Shown: positions 33,593 to 42,768 of the stretch, piece after piece
How the letters are laid out: each line of letters starts with the position of its first letter
Numbering within the stretch: the stretch's first letter is position 1
Assembly: GCA_017503325.1 (NCBI GenBank)
Contig: JAFVTI010000047.1
Span: 54,194-118,193 of the forward strand
Length of the DNA stretch: 64,000 nucleotides
Source: Clostridia bacterium
GTDB taxonomy: Bacteria > Bacillota > Clostridia > Oscillospirales > CAG-272
Direction of reading: 5' to 3'
Made by a program: the position numbers and the translations under genes
The notes under the pieces: model-generated
What the model was told of the DNA's origin: nothing
Database searches by the model: none
The model's input: the letters and a program-made list of their open reading frames with translations, nothing else

Positions 33593-33667
33593 GCTGGTGT
33601 GGCTCAGGGGTAGAGCAGCTGATTCGTAATCAGCAGGTCGAGGGTTCGAATCCCTCCACCAGCTCCA
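33593..33667 (+). tRNA. tRNA-Thr (anticodon CGT)
   Basis: A full cloverleaf can be drawn: acceptor GCTGGTG/CACCAGC, D arm GCTC/GAGC, anticodon stem GCTGA/TCAGC with loop TTCGTAA, T arm GAGGG-TTCGAAT-CCCTC, and an encoded 3' CCA. The CGT anticodon reads ACG threonine codons. Confidence 0.96.
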
Positions 33668-33670
33668 AAA

Positions 33671-33712
33671 AAGAGAGTCAAGGTCTTTTCAAGACCTTGA
33701 CTCTCTTTTTTC
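33671..33712 (+). terminator. Terminator of tRNA-Thr
   Basis: GAGAGTCAAGGTCTT pairs perfectly with AAGACCTTGACTCTC and is followed by six T. Confidence 0.95.
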
Positions 33713-33852
33713 GACCTGTTGCACCGATTCAGAACCCCGCATGCGCGGCTCTGCCGCTCATGCAAGGTTTGCGCCGGTTACCCAAACAATTTTCTCGACC
33801 TTTGGCGCAAATATGGGTTCCCAATCCCTCCACCCACCATTTTGGATCCTGC

Positions 33853-33876
33853 GGTCGATTCCTGAATCGACCCTAC
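33853..33876. repeat. Short palindromic repeat
   Basis: GGTCGATTC-CT-GAATCGACC followed by CTACG, a member of the small palindrome family. The rest of the 33713-33920 gap shows nothing coding. Confidence 0.7.
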
Positions 33877-33920
33877 GTGCGCGAATCGTATGTAAAACAC
33901 AATTCCGCCCCATGATTACA

Positions 33921-33949
33921 TTGACAACCCCGCATTTTTATGATATACT
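33921..33949 (+). promoter_or_regulatory. Promoter of rsmA
   Basis: TTGACA, 17-bp spacer, TATACT; GGAGG follows before the ATG. Confidence 0.8.
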
Positions 33950-33982
33950 TTTCATATACAGTCTTTCCATCGGAGGAAACAC

Positions 33983-34849
33983 ATGAATCTTTGTGATACA
34001 AGGACGATCAAGCAGATCATGGGCATGTACGGTCTGCATTTCAAAAAGGAATTCGGACAGAATTTTCTGACCGAGAAATTCGTGGTTGAGGACATTGCGG
34101 ACAACTGCTGCGACGACCGCGATGCAACTATCCTGGAAATCGGCCCCGGCCTCGGCACGCTGACGCGTGAGCTGGCGGCAAGATATAAAAAGGTCATTTG
34201 CCTGGAAATCGACAACGGCATGATCCCCGTACTCAAATACACGCTGGCGGATTTTGACAACGTGACCGTTTACAATCAGGACATCATGCAGGCGGATCTG
34301 AACGAGCTGCTGGGTGAAGCATTTGCCCAGGGTACGGTATCGGTCTGTGCAAATCTGCCCTATTATATCACCACCCCCATTATGATGAAGCTGCTGGAAT
34401 CCGGACTTCCCTTCTCGGATATCACGGTCATGATCCAGGCCGAGGTGGCAGACCGCCTTTGCGCCAAGGCCGGCAGCAAGGATTACGGCGCGATCACGGC
34501 GGTGCTTGCGTATTACGGCACCACGGAAAAGCTGTTCCGCGTCAAGGCAGGCTGCTTTATGCCCGCGCCCAAGGTGGATTCCACCGTCATCCGAACCAGA
34601 CTCTACAAGCAAAAGCCGTATCATCCCAAGGACGAGGCGCTGATGTTCCGTACCATCAAGGCGGCCTTTGAGCAGCGCAGAAAGACCTTGCCCAACGCGC
34701 TTGCCTCCGGCTTTGGAGAGCTTGACAAGCAGACGCTGACCGACGTCATCGTGTCCTGTGGCCACAGCGCAGACATCCGCGGCGAACGATTGGCCATCGA
34801 CGATTTCGTGGCTTTGTCCGACGCGATTTACGAGAAAATTCATGCATAA
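33983..34849 (+). CDS. rsmA: 16S rRNA (adenine(1518)-N6/adenine(1519)-N6) dimethyltransferase
   Basis: The 288-residue KsgA-type enzyme has FKKEFGQNFLTEKFV, the SAM motif ILEIGPGLGTLTREL, and NLPYYITTPIMMKLLE, the NLPY catalytic motif. It dimethylates two adjacent adenines near the 3' end of 16S rRNA. The length is normal and it stands alone between its promoter and terminator. Confidence 0.96.
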   Translation: MNLCDTRTIKQIMGMYGLHFKKEFGQNFLTEKFVVEDIADNCCDDRDATILEIGPGLGTLTRELAARYKKVICLEIDNGMIPVLKYTLADFDNVTVYNQDIMQADLNELLGEAFAQGTVSVCANLPYYITTPIMMKLLESGLPFSDITVMIQAEVADRLCAKAGSKDYGAITAVLAYYGTTEKLFRVKAGCFMPAPKVDSTVIRTRLYKQKPYHPKDEALMFRTIKAAFEQRRKTLPNALASGFGELDKQTLTDVIVSCGHSADIRGERLAIDDFVALSDAIYEKIHA

Positions 34850-34851
34850 AA

Positions 34852-34880
34852 GAAAACGGGAGCTCTGCTCCCGTTTTTTA
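34852..34880 (+). terminator. Terminator after rsmA
   Basis: AAAACGGGAGC and GCTCCCGTTTT with a TCT loop and a T run; it may also serve the convergent 34888 gene. Confidence 0.9.
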
Positions 34881-34887
34881 TTTTTTC

Positions 34888-35562
34888 TTATCGGTCTAAA
34901 TAACTAAACACCAGTGTGCACAGCACCGAAGAAATGCCGCAAAGCACGGTGGCTGCCACAAAGATCAACCAGCCCGGATGCCACAGATTCCACAGAAAAC
35001 CCATAACAAGATATGCGGGAATGGCAACCAGGAACACAATCGCGCAAAAGGCTGCATTGATGCGATCCCAATCCACAGCGGGTCCAAAATGAGAGCCCTT
35101 CAATTTGGGGCGCAATTTCGGGCGGTTGATGGCTGAGAGCAACGTTCTCAGCACGGCCGCTGCCACAAAGATCAGCCAACCCGGATGCCACAGATGCCAC
35201 ACAAAGCCTATCACAAGATACACCAACGTCACGATCGGGAACAGCATATCCATCACCACCTTGAGCACGGTGCTGCGGCGAAGCTCAAACTCGACCCCGG
35301 GCTTATTCTCATGCTCTTTTTCCTGCTCTGTCTCTTGCACAGGTACAGGCTCGTGTTCGGCACTCGCGTCGCCGCGCACCAGCGTCTCCATATCGCACTC
35401 CAAAATCTCGCACAGTTTGATCACGGTCTCCACGTCGGGGTACACCGAATCGGTCTCCCAGCGCGAAATGGTCTGGCGCGAAACGTACATACGCTCTGCA
35501 AGCTCCTCTTGTGTAATGCCCTGCTTTTTTCTCAAATATCCGATATTACTTCCAAAGCTCAT
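34888..35562 (-). CDS. XRE regulator with duplicated membrane domain
   Basis: Residues 1-65 are an XRE HTH (LRKKQGITQEELAERMYVSRQTISRWETDSVYP). An acidic linker follows, then four predicted membrane helices arranged as two similar hairpins: WHLWHPGWLIFVAAAVLRTLLS and WNLWHPGWLIFVAATVLCGISS show an internal duplication. It is a membrane-bound one-component regulator; the signal is unknown. The start at 35562 follows AGGAGG. A 13-bp palindrome AACACGGCGTGTT (35641-35653) upstream could be an operator. Confidence 0.85.
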   Translation of the reverse strand: MSFGSNIGYLRKKQGITQEELAERMYVSRQTISRWETDSVYPDVETVIKLCEILECDMETLVRGDASAEHEPVPVQETEQEKEHENKPGVEFELRRSTVLKVVMDMLFPIVTLVYLVIGFVWHLWHPGWLIFVAAAVLRTLLSAINRPKLRPKLKGSHFGPAVDWDRINAAFCAIVFLVAIPAYLVMGFLWNLWHPGWLIFVAATVLCGISSVLCTLVFSYLDR

Positions 35563-35682
35563 ACTTGCCTCCTTGAGTTCTGATGCCTTTATCATACGCC
35601 AAAGCGCGGCCAAAGTCCACCACACGCCCGTATTTTTTGCAACACGGCGTGTTACATTGGCGTGTCAGAGCCGCCAAATCGC

Positions 35683-36930
35683 TTATTTTTTCTTAAAATC
35701 CGGCTTTTTTTCGTGTTTGTCAAACGGCTTTTTCTGCTCAAAGCTCTTCTTTTGCTCAAAGGGATTTTTCTGCTCAAAGGGCTTTTTCTGCTCAAAGTAC
35801 GGCTTCTTAGCCTCGGCGGGATCGCGGAAGAACTCGAACAAGGTGCATGGCAGCATGCCGTTGTAAAGGCGGTGCGTCTTGTCTGCCATGCGGCCATACT
35901 TGCGCTCAAATTCGGGATACGAGGTAATGATATACACGTGCCAGGGGTAAAGCTCGGCAAAGGCCTTTCCCATATCGCGGTACAGAGCGGCAACCTCGTC
36001 CTCCTCCATCATGCGCTCGCCGTAGGGCGGGTTGCACACCACGGTGCCCTTGCGGTCCTCGCGCCTGATCTTGCGTGCGTCTGCTTGGAAGATATTGAGA
36101 TATTCCTCCACTCCCGCGCGGGTCGCGTTTTCGTAGGTCACGTCCAGCATGTCCTCGTCAATATCCGAGGCCCACGCCTCAAATTTGCTGTCACGGATGA
36201 TCAGATCCTGCGCCTCGGTCGCAGCGTCAATCCAGGCGCGCTCTGGAATGCAGGCAAAGCTCTGCCCTGCAAACGCTCGGCCAAGTCCGGGGGCGCGGTG
36301 CGTGGCGATCATGGCCGCCTCAATGGCGATCGTGCCCGAGCCGCAGAAGGGATCCCAGAACAAAATGTCCTCCTTGGGGCGGGCGGTGTACGCGATGGAT
36401 GCCGCCAGCGTCTCGCGCAAGGGCGCGACGCCCGCCTGCGGGCGATATCCGCGCTTATGCAGTGCTATGCCCGAGGTATCCAGCATCAGGGCGACCACGT
36501 CCTTGAACAGGAAAAACTCGATCTGATATTTGACGCCGTCCTCGGTAAACCAGCGAATGCCGTAGGCCGAGGAAAGCCTGTCCACAACTGCCTTTTTGAT
36601 AATGCTCTGAGCGTCGGGAATGGAATACAGCTTACTTTTGATGCAATGCCCCTTGACGGGAAAGGCATCGGACGAGCCGATATACTGCTCCCACGGCAAC
36701 GCCTTGACGCCCTCGAACAGCTCGTCATACGAGGTGGCGGGAAATTCGCCCACCTTGATCATGACCCTCTCGGCACAGCGCAAAAACATATTGGCGCGCG
36801 CAATGTCGGCAGGCGTGCCCTCAAATGTCACTCTGCCGTCCATGGTGTGGATTCGTTTGAGTCCAAGCGCATCTATTTCCTCTCCGAGCTGTCTCTCCAG
36901 CCCGAACATACAGGTTGCTACTAAGATCAT
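35683..36930 (-). CDS. THUMP-domain class I RNA methyltransferase with basic repeat tail
   Basis: The 415-residue protein has an N-terminal ferredoxin-like/THUMP region (MILVATCMFGLERQLGEEID) and a SAM-dependent domain with DPFCGSGT (residues 193-200) and NPPYG (300-304). This is the RlmL/Trm14 group that makes N2-methylguanosine in rRNA or tRNA. After residue about 374 the chain ends in five to six KKPFEQ-like repeats and a Lys-rich end, encoded by 18-bp repeats (35690-35806), probably an RNA-binding tail. The start at 36930 follows GGAGGTG. RlmL-like 23S rRNA modification is most likely. Confidence 0.87.
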   Translation of the reverse strand: MILVATCMFGLERQLGEEIDALGLKRIHTMDGRVTFEGTPADIARANMFLRCAERVMIKVGEFPATSYDELFEGVKALPWEQYIGSSDAFPVKGHCIKSKLYSIPDAQSIIKKAVVDRLSSAYGIRWFTEDGVKYQIEFFLFKDVVALMLDTSGIALHKRGYRPQAGVAPLRETLAASIAYTARPKEDILFWDPFCGSGTIAIEAAMIATHRAPGLGRAFAGQSFACIPERAWIDAATEAQDLIIRDSKFEAWASDIDEDMLDVTYENATRAGVEEYLNIFQADARKIRREDRKGTVVCNPPYGERMMEEDEVAALYRDMGKAFAELYPWHVYIITSYPEFERKYGRMADKTHRLYNGMLPCTLFEFFRDPAEAKKPYFEQKKPFEQKNPFEQKKSFEQKKPFDKHEKKPDFKKK

Positions 36931-37102
36931 TTCGCACCTCCAAAAAAATCTATCTTTATTATACATGAAAAACGTCTGTCGGTCAAGGGATATCTTGCTC
37001 ATACTTTCTTCACAATAATTTCAATAATGTTCATATTCATGTGTAGGGTTTTCTCACAAAGCAGTGATATACTATGCTCAGAAATGAAAAGAGAGGTCGA
37101 AA

Positions 37103-39040
37103 ATGAAAAAACGATCCTTAGCATTTGCTTTGGCACTTTGCGCCTGTCTTGCCTTGACGGGCTGCAAGGACAAAGCAAAGGATGACGTGCAGTCGGGGCT
37201 TGAAACCTCGGCTGACGGCAACATCATTTATACGGACAAGAACGGAAACAAGCACAACGTGACCTTTGACAGTGGCGACGAGACCGCGACCGAGATCGAG
37301 ATGCCCGCGGTCAGCTTTGCCGCAGAAATGGTCAGCGGCACTTACGACGGCATGGCAGACGCGACGGTCACGCTTTGCGGCGACAGTGCTACCGTGGACG
37401 GCAGCGGCGTGCAGGTGGACAGCAGTACGGTCACGTTTGTCGCGCAAGGTACGTACCTTGTCAGCGGCGAGCTCAAGGGACAGCTGGTAATAGATACCCC
37501 CGACGCAGAAAAGGTCAAGCTGATCCTTTGCGGCGTCAGCGTCACAAACACGCAAGGCCCTGCCCTGCTTGTCAACACGGCGCAGAAAAAGGTCATTCTG
37601 TACTCCGCCAAGGACTCGGTCAACCTGTTCTCGGACGGTACGGACTACTATACCGAGGCCGAGGACGGCACGTCGGCCGGCTTGCCTAATGCTTGCATCT
37701 GGTCGGCTGAGGATCTCAAGCTTGACGGCGAGGGCAGCATTTATATCACGGGCAACTGCGACAAGGGCATCAACACCAAGGATGATCTGGAGATCGCGGG
37801 CGGCAATCTTTACGTCAGCGCAATCGGCGCGGGGGTGCGCGGCAACGACAGCGTGACAGTCAGCGGTGGCTACGTGCACGTGCTTTCTTCTGCGGGCGAC
37901 GGCATCAAGACGGCCAACACCGACGAGGGTAAGGGAGATTTTGTCATCAGCGGCGGTGAGATCTATATCGATTGCTTTGGCGACGGCATCAGCTCGTCCG
38001 CTTCCCTGTCTGTCACGGGTGGTACAATCGCTATTCAAACCACGGGCACGGTGGATGCGTCCGCTGCATCAACCCAAACAAACGCCGATTGGGGCAGCCC
38101 CGGCGGCAGACCGGGAGGTGGCGGCGGTCACGGAGGCCCCGGCGGTATGAACGAGGGCAACCCGAACAAATCCTCCACCAGCGCAAAGGGGCTCAAATCC
38201 GTGGGGCTTCTGCACGTCACGGACGGAAATATTACCATTGATTGCACCGACGACGCCATTCATTCGGACAGCGCGGTGCAGATCGACGGCGGAAACCTGT
38301 ACCTCTCGGCAAGCGACGACGGCATTCACGGAGAGCAATGTACCGTGATAAGCGGTGGCGTGATCGAAATCGCCAAGAGCTACGAGGGCATAGAGGCTAT
38401 CGAGATCACGGTCAACGGCGGCACCATCCGTCTGACTGCGTCCGATGACGGCTTTAACGCCTGCGGCGGCATGTCCATGATGGGCGGCGGCTTTGGCAGA
38501 CCGGGACAGACGGATAGCTCGACCACCTCCTCGGACGAGACGCCCCTCTTAACCTTCAACGGCGGCTACACGGTGGTCAACGCAAGCGGCGACGGCATTG
38601 ATTCCAACGGATGCATCAACGTCACGGGCGGTACGGTCATCGTATACGGCCCGACCGATAACGGCAACGGCCCGATCGACCACGGAGATGCGCGCACCGA
38701 TCAGCTGACCGTCTCGGGCGGCATGCTGCTGGCCATTGGCTCTTCGGGCATGGCTGAAATGGCGGTCGGAGACAATTACGGCGTACTGGCGTTTGCGACT
38801 CGCACATCCTTCCCGGGCGGCACGACCATGGGCATTTTCGATTCTGACGGCAAGCTTGTGCTGGCATTCGAATCCCCCAAGGCCTTTGCCTCGGTGGTTT
38901 ACAGTAGCGCGGATATTGCGTCGGGAGAGACCTACTCCATCGGCTATAACGGCACGATCGGCGGCACGCTGCAGGACGGCATCGCACAGGGTGGCACGTA
39001 CGAGGGATATACCGAGCTTGGAGAAATTCAGGCGGAATAA
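37103..39040 (+). CDS. Carbohydrate-binding domain (DUF4353-like) lipoprotein
   Basis: The 645-residue protein has a lipobox (ALTGCKDK) and a long repetitive beta-structure with recurring SDDGI/GDGI motifs (e.g. LSASDDGIHGEQ, SASGDGI-type turns), the pattern of the DUF4353 'carbohydrate-binding domain-containing' family. A Gly/Pro/His-rich loop (GGRPGGGGGHGGPGG) interrupts it near residue 335. The fold is probably a right-handed beta-helix on the cell surface. In many Clostridia this family accompanies CotH-like kinases; none is adjacent here. A ligand is not known. Confidence 0.78.
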   Translation: MKKRSLAFALALCACLALTGCKDKAKDDVQSGLETSADGNIIYTDKNGNKHNVTFDSGDETATEIEMPAVSFAAEMVSGTYDGMADATVTLCGDSATVDGSGVQVDSSTVTFVAQGTYLVSGELKGQLVIDTPDAEKVKLILCGVSVTNTQGPALLVNTAQKKVILYSAKDSVNLFSDGTDYYTEAEDGTSAGLPNACIWSAEDLKLDGEGSIYITGNCDKGINTKDDLEIAGGNLYVSAIGAGVRGNDSVTVSGGYVHVLSSAGDGIKTANTDEGKGDFVISGGEIYIDCFGDGISSSASLSVTGGTIAIQTTGTVDASAASTQTNADWGSPGGRPGGGGGHGGPGGMNEGNPNKSSTSAKGLKSVGLLHVTDGNITIDCTDDAIHSDSAVQIDGGNLYLSASDDGIHGEQCTVISGGVIEIAKSYEGIEAIEITVNGGTIRLTASDDGFNACGGMSMMGGGFGRPGQTDSSTTSSDETPLLTFNGGYTVVNASGDGIDSNGCINVTGGTVIVYGPTDNGNGPIDHGDARTDQLTVSGGMLLAIGSSGMAEMAVGDNYGVLAFATRTSFPGGTTMGIFDSDGKLVLAFESPKAFASVVYSSADIASGETYSIGYNGTIGGTLQDGIAQGGTYEGYTELGEIQAE

Positions 39041-39090
39041 AAATAAAAAAGCAGCCCGATGTGGCTGAAGAATTAGCGGAAAATAACGAA

Positions 39091-39123
39091 AAAGCAGAAG
39101 TCTTTGATGAAGGCTTCTGCTTT
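39091..39123 (+). terminator. Terminator after the DUF4353-like gene
   Basis: AAAGCAGAAG pairs with CTTCTGCTTT with a 13-base loop, followed by a T-rich stretch. Confidence 0.75.
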
Positions 39124-39149
39124 CGGTTTTTATGATGCGCAGCCCCGCC

Positions 39150-39357
39150 CGTGTCATCCTGAGCGGAACGAAGTGGAGTCGAACGCGGAGCGCGACACGC
39201 AGTGTCGGGATTTACGGGCGAATGATGTTGCCCCTCGTAAATCCTCAAAACGCTGCAAGCGTTTTGACTTTCAAAAATCAGCAATTTGTTGCAGATTTTT
39301 GAAAGTTCGACTACGAAAACATCCACACGGGATGTTTTCTCCGCTCAGGATGACACG
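39150..39357. repeat. MITE-like element with 18-bp TIRs and three internal hairpins
   Basis: CGTGTCATCCTGAGCGGA (39150-39167) and its exact complement (39340-39357) bound 208 bp. Inside are three further hairpins: AAAACGCT/AGCGTTTT, CTTTCAAAAATC/GATTTTTGAAAG and GAAAACATCC/GGATGTTTTC. No gene is present. A CAGCCCGATCGGGCTG palindrome at 39388-39403 lies between it and the next gene. Confidence 0.88.
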
Positions 39358-39415
39358 AGGGGTATTGCGCTTTTTCCGCTTATTTCTCAGCCCGATCGGG
39401 CTGTCCTTTTTCTTT

Positions 39416-41980
39416 TTACTGCGCGGCCTCGACTAAAGCGCCAAGCTTTGCGCGCAGCTCTCTGAACTGCTCTTCATCCGTGCTGTATTCGCCGACGCTC
39501 GTGGTCCACTCATTGATGATGGCATCCACGATATCCTTGCCGTACTTTGCCTCCAGCATAGTCAGATACTCAAAGTCCTCAATGCCGTCGCGCACGCACT
39601 CAAGACGCAAAGAGCCCACGGGATCGGTTTGCGCAAAGTACGCACCGCTGTAAAGCAAAATACCGTTGCCGTACACGTTGATATTCTGAGTTTGCTCGAT
39701 CTCGTGCAGCGCATCCATACCGAAATAGAACTCGTCGGCCGTGGGAACGTACCACTTACTTGTGCCGTTGGTCCAGTCGTTGACCAGGTAGTACAAAAAT
39801 CCGTCCACGCCGTACAGCTTTTGCTGCCAGAACAGCGTGCGCACGTTGACCGCCTCGGTGTTGATGATCAGCGTGATCTCGGGGTCACAGGGTCTTCTGG
39901 TCACGTACCACCAAGCTTGGTCGCCGCCCGCCTGCTCTGCCCACATGCGGTCTCTGAACGAGCCGAGCTTTTGCTCGGTCATGACCGAGCAGCCGTAGGT
40001 CAGCGTGCGGTCGCCGTACCATTCCGCAAAGGTGTTATAGAAGAAGGTCTTGGGGCACCATACGTTGACGTACTCGGACACGTAAGAGAAGAAGTCACCG
40101 CCACCCACGGTATAATTGACGTGCATGGGCACGATCAGCTGATATCCGGGGAAATGCTCCGAGAGCAGCTTGCCGTAGTTGTTGACGTCATCCAGTCTGC
40201 CCACGTTCAAGGGCTCGTCGACGGGATAGAAGTAGGCCTTATCCAGCCACTCCTGCTTTTGCGACAAGAAGTTATACGCATTTGCCACGTTGCTTGCGTT
40301 GAGCTCCTTGCTGTAGCCCAGGGGCTGGAACGCCACGACGCGGGGATTATCCAGATATTCCACAAATCTCGGGTCGGAGAAGGTACCGTCCGAGTTTTCA
40401 AAGGGCAGATCATACGCGCAAACGCGGTTTTCAAGCAGATAATCGTAGTAGATCTGTGGCAGATTTTTGCCTTCCTCATTGGCCACAATGCCCGCCCAGT
40501 CCTTATAGGACACGTACACGTCAAAGCCGCTCAAACTCATCAGCGTCTTGCAGGAGCTTGCCTCGGGCAGCTCGAAATTCCAGACGTAAGCAAACACAGT
40601 CGCCTTTTTGACCTCGTTGCCGTCCTTGTCCACAACCGTCACATTCGCACTGTATTCACCTGGTGCGCTGTCCGGCTTGCTTGTTGCCTTGATGATAAAG
40701 GCTTGGTTTTCGCCCGCCCTCACATCAAAGCCGTCGTACACCTGCAGCAAGGGCAGCATCTCGCCCGCGCCGTTGCCGCCGTTTACCCAATCAAGCATAG
40801 CCTGATCCGGCTCGTACGTGACGGGAGGCAGAGGATCAATGACCCTTTCGCCCTCCACGTTGAAATAATAGCCCCAGAACAGCTCGGTCTGCAGCGTATT
40901 TCCCGCATCATTGGTAAAGTCGGAAACGTAAACCTTCAGGCCCTCGACGTCGTTCTGTGCGCCAAGCAGCACCTGACAGCCCTCAATCTCGTTCTTGGCC
41001 ATTTGGATCTGATACGTATCCTTACCATTTGGCGTATTGGTTGCCTGCGGCGTGCGGTTGTAAAGATGATCAAACCACAAAGAAAGCGTTGCATCCTCAC
41101 TCTCGGCCGTCAAGGGGGTATAGGAATCGTACTTGGTTGCGGGCATGCTCACAGAGCCCAGCAGCTTCTGTGCCTCGGCCTTTGCCTGCTCGCTTGCGAT
41201 CACGCCGATCTCATCCCAGCCGATATCAAACAGCTTGTAATATGCCTCGTCGCTCTCTAAAAACTGAATTTCCGCAATATGCAGCTCCTCGCCCTTGTCG
41301 ATCCCGCTGACCATATAGTCAAAGCGGAAGCCGTTGACGTTGCCCGTCCAGCCCTCGAAGGAGGAAAGGTCAAAGAGCACGTACTGCCAGTCGTGATTGT
41401 CAAGGTCAAAGGAGGCCGTGGTCACCATGCCTCCTGTCGCGCCGCCCGTGCGGCCTGCATAAAAGAACAGCTCAAAGGTGCCCGAGCTGCAGCTGACGTT
41501 TCTGACCTTGAGTACTACGTACGGATAATCATCCGCATCCACGGCAGCCATGCCCACCTTTTTATAGAATTTTTTGAAGCTGAAGTCCACGAAAGGGTCG
41601 TTCGCGCCCGCTACCTTGGTGCAAAGAGACAGATATTGCTCGCCGTCCTCGTCCGCACCAACGGTCACGTCGATCTGGTTGGCTCCCGAGCAAAAGCTTG
41701 CAAGGTCATCAGCCTCAACTAAATTGAAGTCTGCAACCACGCCGTTGACCTCGGGCAGAGCGGGCTCGGTGGAGCTTTCCTCAAAAGGAGGCTCGGTCTC
41801 GCCCTGCGTCGTTTCCTCGGAGCTCTCTTGCGTGACGCCTTGTGTTGCGCCTTCGGTAGACTGCTCGGTATCGGCCGGATCATTGGCGGGGTCATCGGGC
41901 GTGCAAGCAACCAGCGCACACGAAAGCATGACGCAGGCAAGCATGCATGCAAGCAAAACGATAAGAAGTGATTTTTTCAT
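39416..41980 (-). CDS. DUF4091 glycoside-hydrolase-like lipoprotein
   Basis: The 854-residue protein has a lipoprotein signal (ALVAC), a Thr/Glu-rich stalk to about residue 75, then a carbohydrate-binding-like beta-sandwich (about 80-250). The large C-terminal region contains the DUF4091 signature near its end (GSLRLECVRDGIEDFEYL) after a TIM-barrel-like part (FYPVDEPLNVG). DUF4091 proteins are thought to act on or bind glycans; catalytic residues are not established. It lies 21 bp behind the 42002 lipoprotein, with which it shares the beta-sandwich type. Confidence 0.82.
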   Translation of the reverse strand: MKKSLLIVLLACMLACVMLSCALVACTPDDPANDPADTEQSTEGATQGVTQESSEETTQGETEPPFEESSTEPALPEVNGVVADFNLVEADDLASFCSGANQIDVTVGADEDGEQYLSLCTKVAGANDPFVDFSFKKFYKKVGMAAVDADDYPYVVLKVRNVSCSSGTFELFFYAGRTGGATGGMVTTASFDLDNHDWQYVLFDLSSFEGWTGNVNGFRFDYMVSGIDKGEELHIAEIQFLESDEAYYKLFDIGWDEIGVIASEQAKAEAQKLLGSVSMPATKYDSYTPLTAESEDATLSLWFDHLYNRTPQATNTPNGKDTYQIQMAKNEIEGCQVLLGAQNDVEGLKVYVSDFTNDAGNTLQTELFWGYYFNVEGERVIDPLPPVTYEPDQAMLDWVNGGNGAGEMLPLLQVYDGFDVRAGENQAFIIKATSKPDSAPGEYSANVTVVDKDGNEVKKATVFAYVWNFELPEASSCKTLMSLSGFDVYVSYKDWAGIVANEEGKNLPQIYYDYLLENRVCAYDLPFENSDGTFSDPRFVEYLDNPRVVAFQPLGYSKELNASNVANAYNFLSQKQEWLDKAYFYPVDEPLNVGRLDDVNNYGKLLSEHFPGYQLIVPMHVNYTVGGGDFFSYVSEYVNVWCPKTFFYNTFAEWYGDRTLTYGCSVMTEQKLGSFRDRMWAEQAGGDQAWWYVTRRPCDPEITLIINTEAVNVRTLFWQQKLYGVDGFLYYLVNDWTNGTSKWYVPTADEFYFGMDALHEIEQTQNINVYGNGILLYSGAYFAQTDPVGSLRLECVRDGIEDFEYLTMLEAKYGKDIVDAIINEWTTSVGEYSTDEEQFRELRAKLGALVEAAQ

Positions 41981-42001
41981 AAAAGCGCCCCTCTTCCCTG
42001 T

Positions 42002-42736
42002 TTAGTAAGGAATATGCTCGTTGACGTCGTCCATGGAATGGAAAAATGCGACAAAGCCAAACTGAATAGAATCGCCGCTCTCGGCCATGGAAAGGCCAAA
42101 GCGCATATATCCCAGAGAGGATGCATCTGCATCATAGCAAGCAGCTACGTCGGTCAGATCCAGAATCAGATATCCCCACTCGTCGCCCTCGGTTGCAAGC
42201 ATCTCCTCCGAAATGTGGTCGCCCGCACCGGTTGCACTGTACCCTTCCGTGCCTGCATACATATTCAGCGTCTGATCGATGGCGGAACGGTACTGGATGA
42301 CCAGGATGTTATCCACCACGGTATCCTGCTTGATCAGATAGAAGTAGGGGTCCCAGATATCGTTTGTGCCCATCTGGAACAGCGCGGTAAACGTACCGTC
42401 CTCGTGTACGGTCAGACCCGCAAAGTCGCTGCGATCCTGCTGCTCGTTGTTGGCAGCTGCCAGAATGTCTTCCATTTCCAGCACGACCGATGCCACCTCT
42501 TTGATCTGCTCACGGGTGGGATGCACTACGGCCTGTGCCTCTGTGGTCTCTTCGGGGGTGGTTTGCTCGGCAGTCGTCTGCTCGGGAGTCGTTTGTTCGA
42601 CCGTCGTCTGCTCGGGTGCCTCGGTCTTTTGTTCAGCTGTGGTCTCGGGGGTCTCGGGATTCTCTGTGTTGTTGCAGCCGACAAGCAAAAGGCTGCATAC
42701 AAGGATCATTGCCATGATCATCCATAAATGCTTCAT
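42002..42736 (-). CDS. Lipoprotein with Thr/Glu stalk and carbohydrate-binding-like domain
   Basis: The 244-residue protein has a lipobox (LLVGCNN), a TTPEQTT-type stalk (residues 25-70), and a single beta-sandwich domain (GYLILDLTDVAACYDADASS, LGYMRFGLSMAESGDSIQFG). That domain resembles the N-terminal module of the next gene's product (WQYVLFDLSSFEGW, GFRFDYMVSGIDKGEELHI). It is therefore a stand-alone version of that module, perhaps glycan-binding. GGAGG precedes the ATG; it lies 32 bp behind the ABC exporter. Confidence 0.75.
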   Translation of the reverse strand: MKHLWMIMAMILVCSLLLVGCNNTENPETPETTAEQKTEAPEQTTVEQTTPEQTTAEQTTPEETTEAQAVVHPTREQIKEVASVVLEMEDILAAANNEQQDRSDFAGLTVHEDGTFTALFQMGTNDIWDPYFYLIKQDTVVDNILVIQYRSAIDQTLNMYAGTEGYSATGAGDHISEEMLATEGDEWGYLILDLTDVAACYDADASSLGYMRFGLSMAESGDSIQFGFVAFFHSMDDVNEHIPY

Positions 42737-42768
42737 ACTTATTTCCTCCGAATTTTATGATTTATCGA

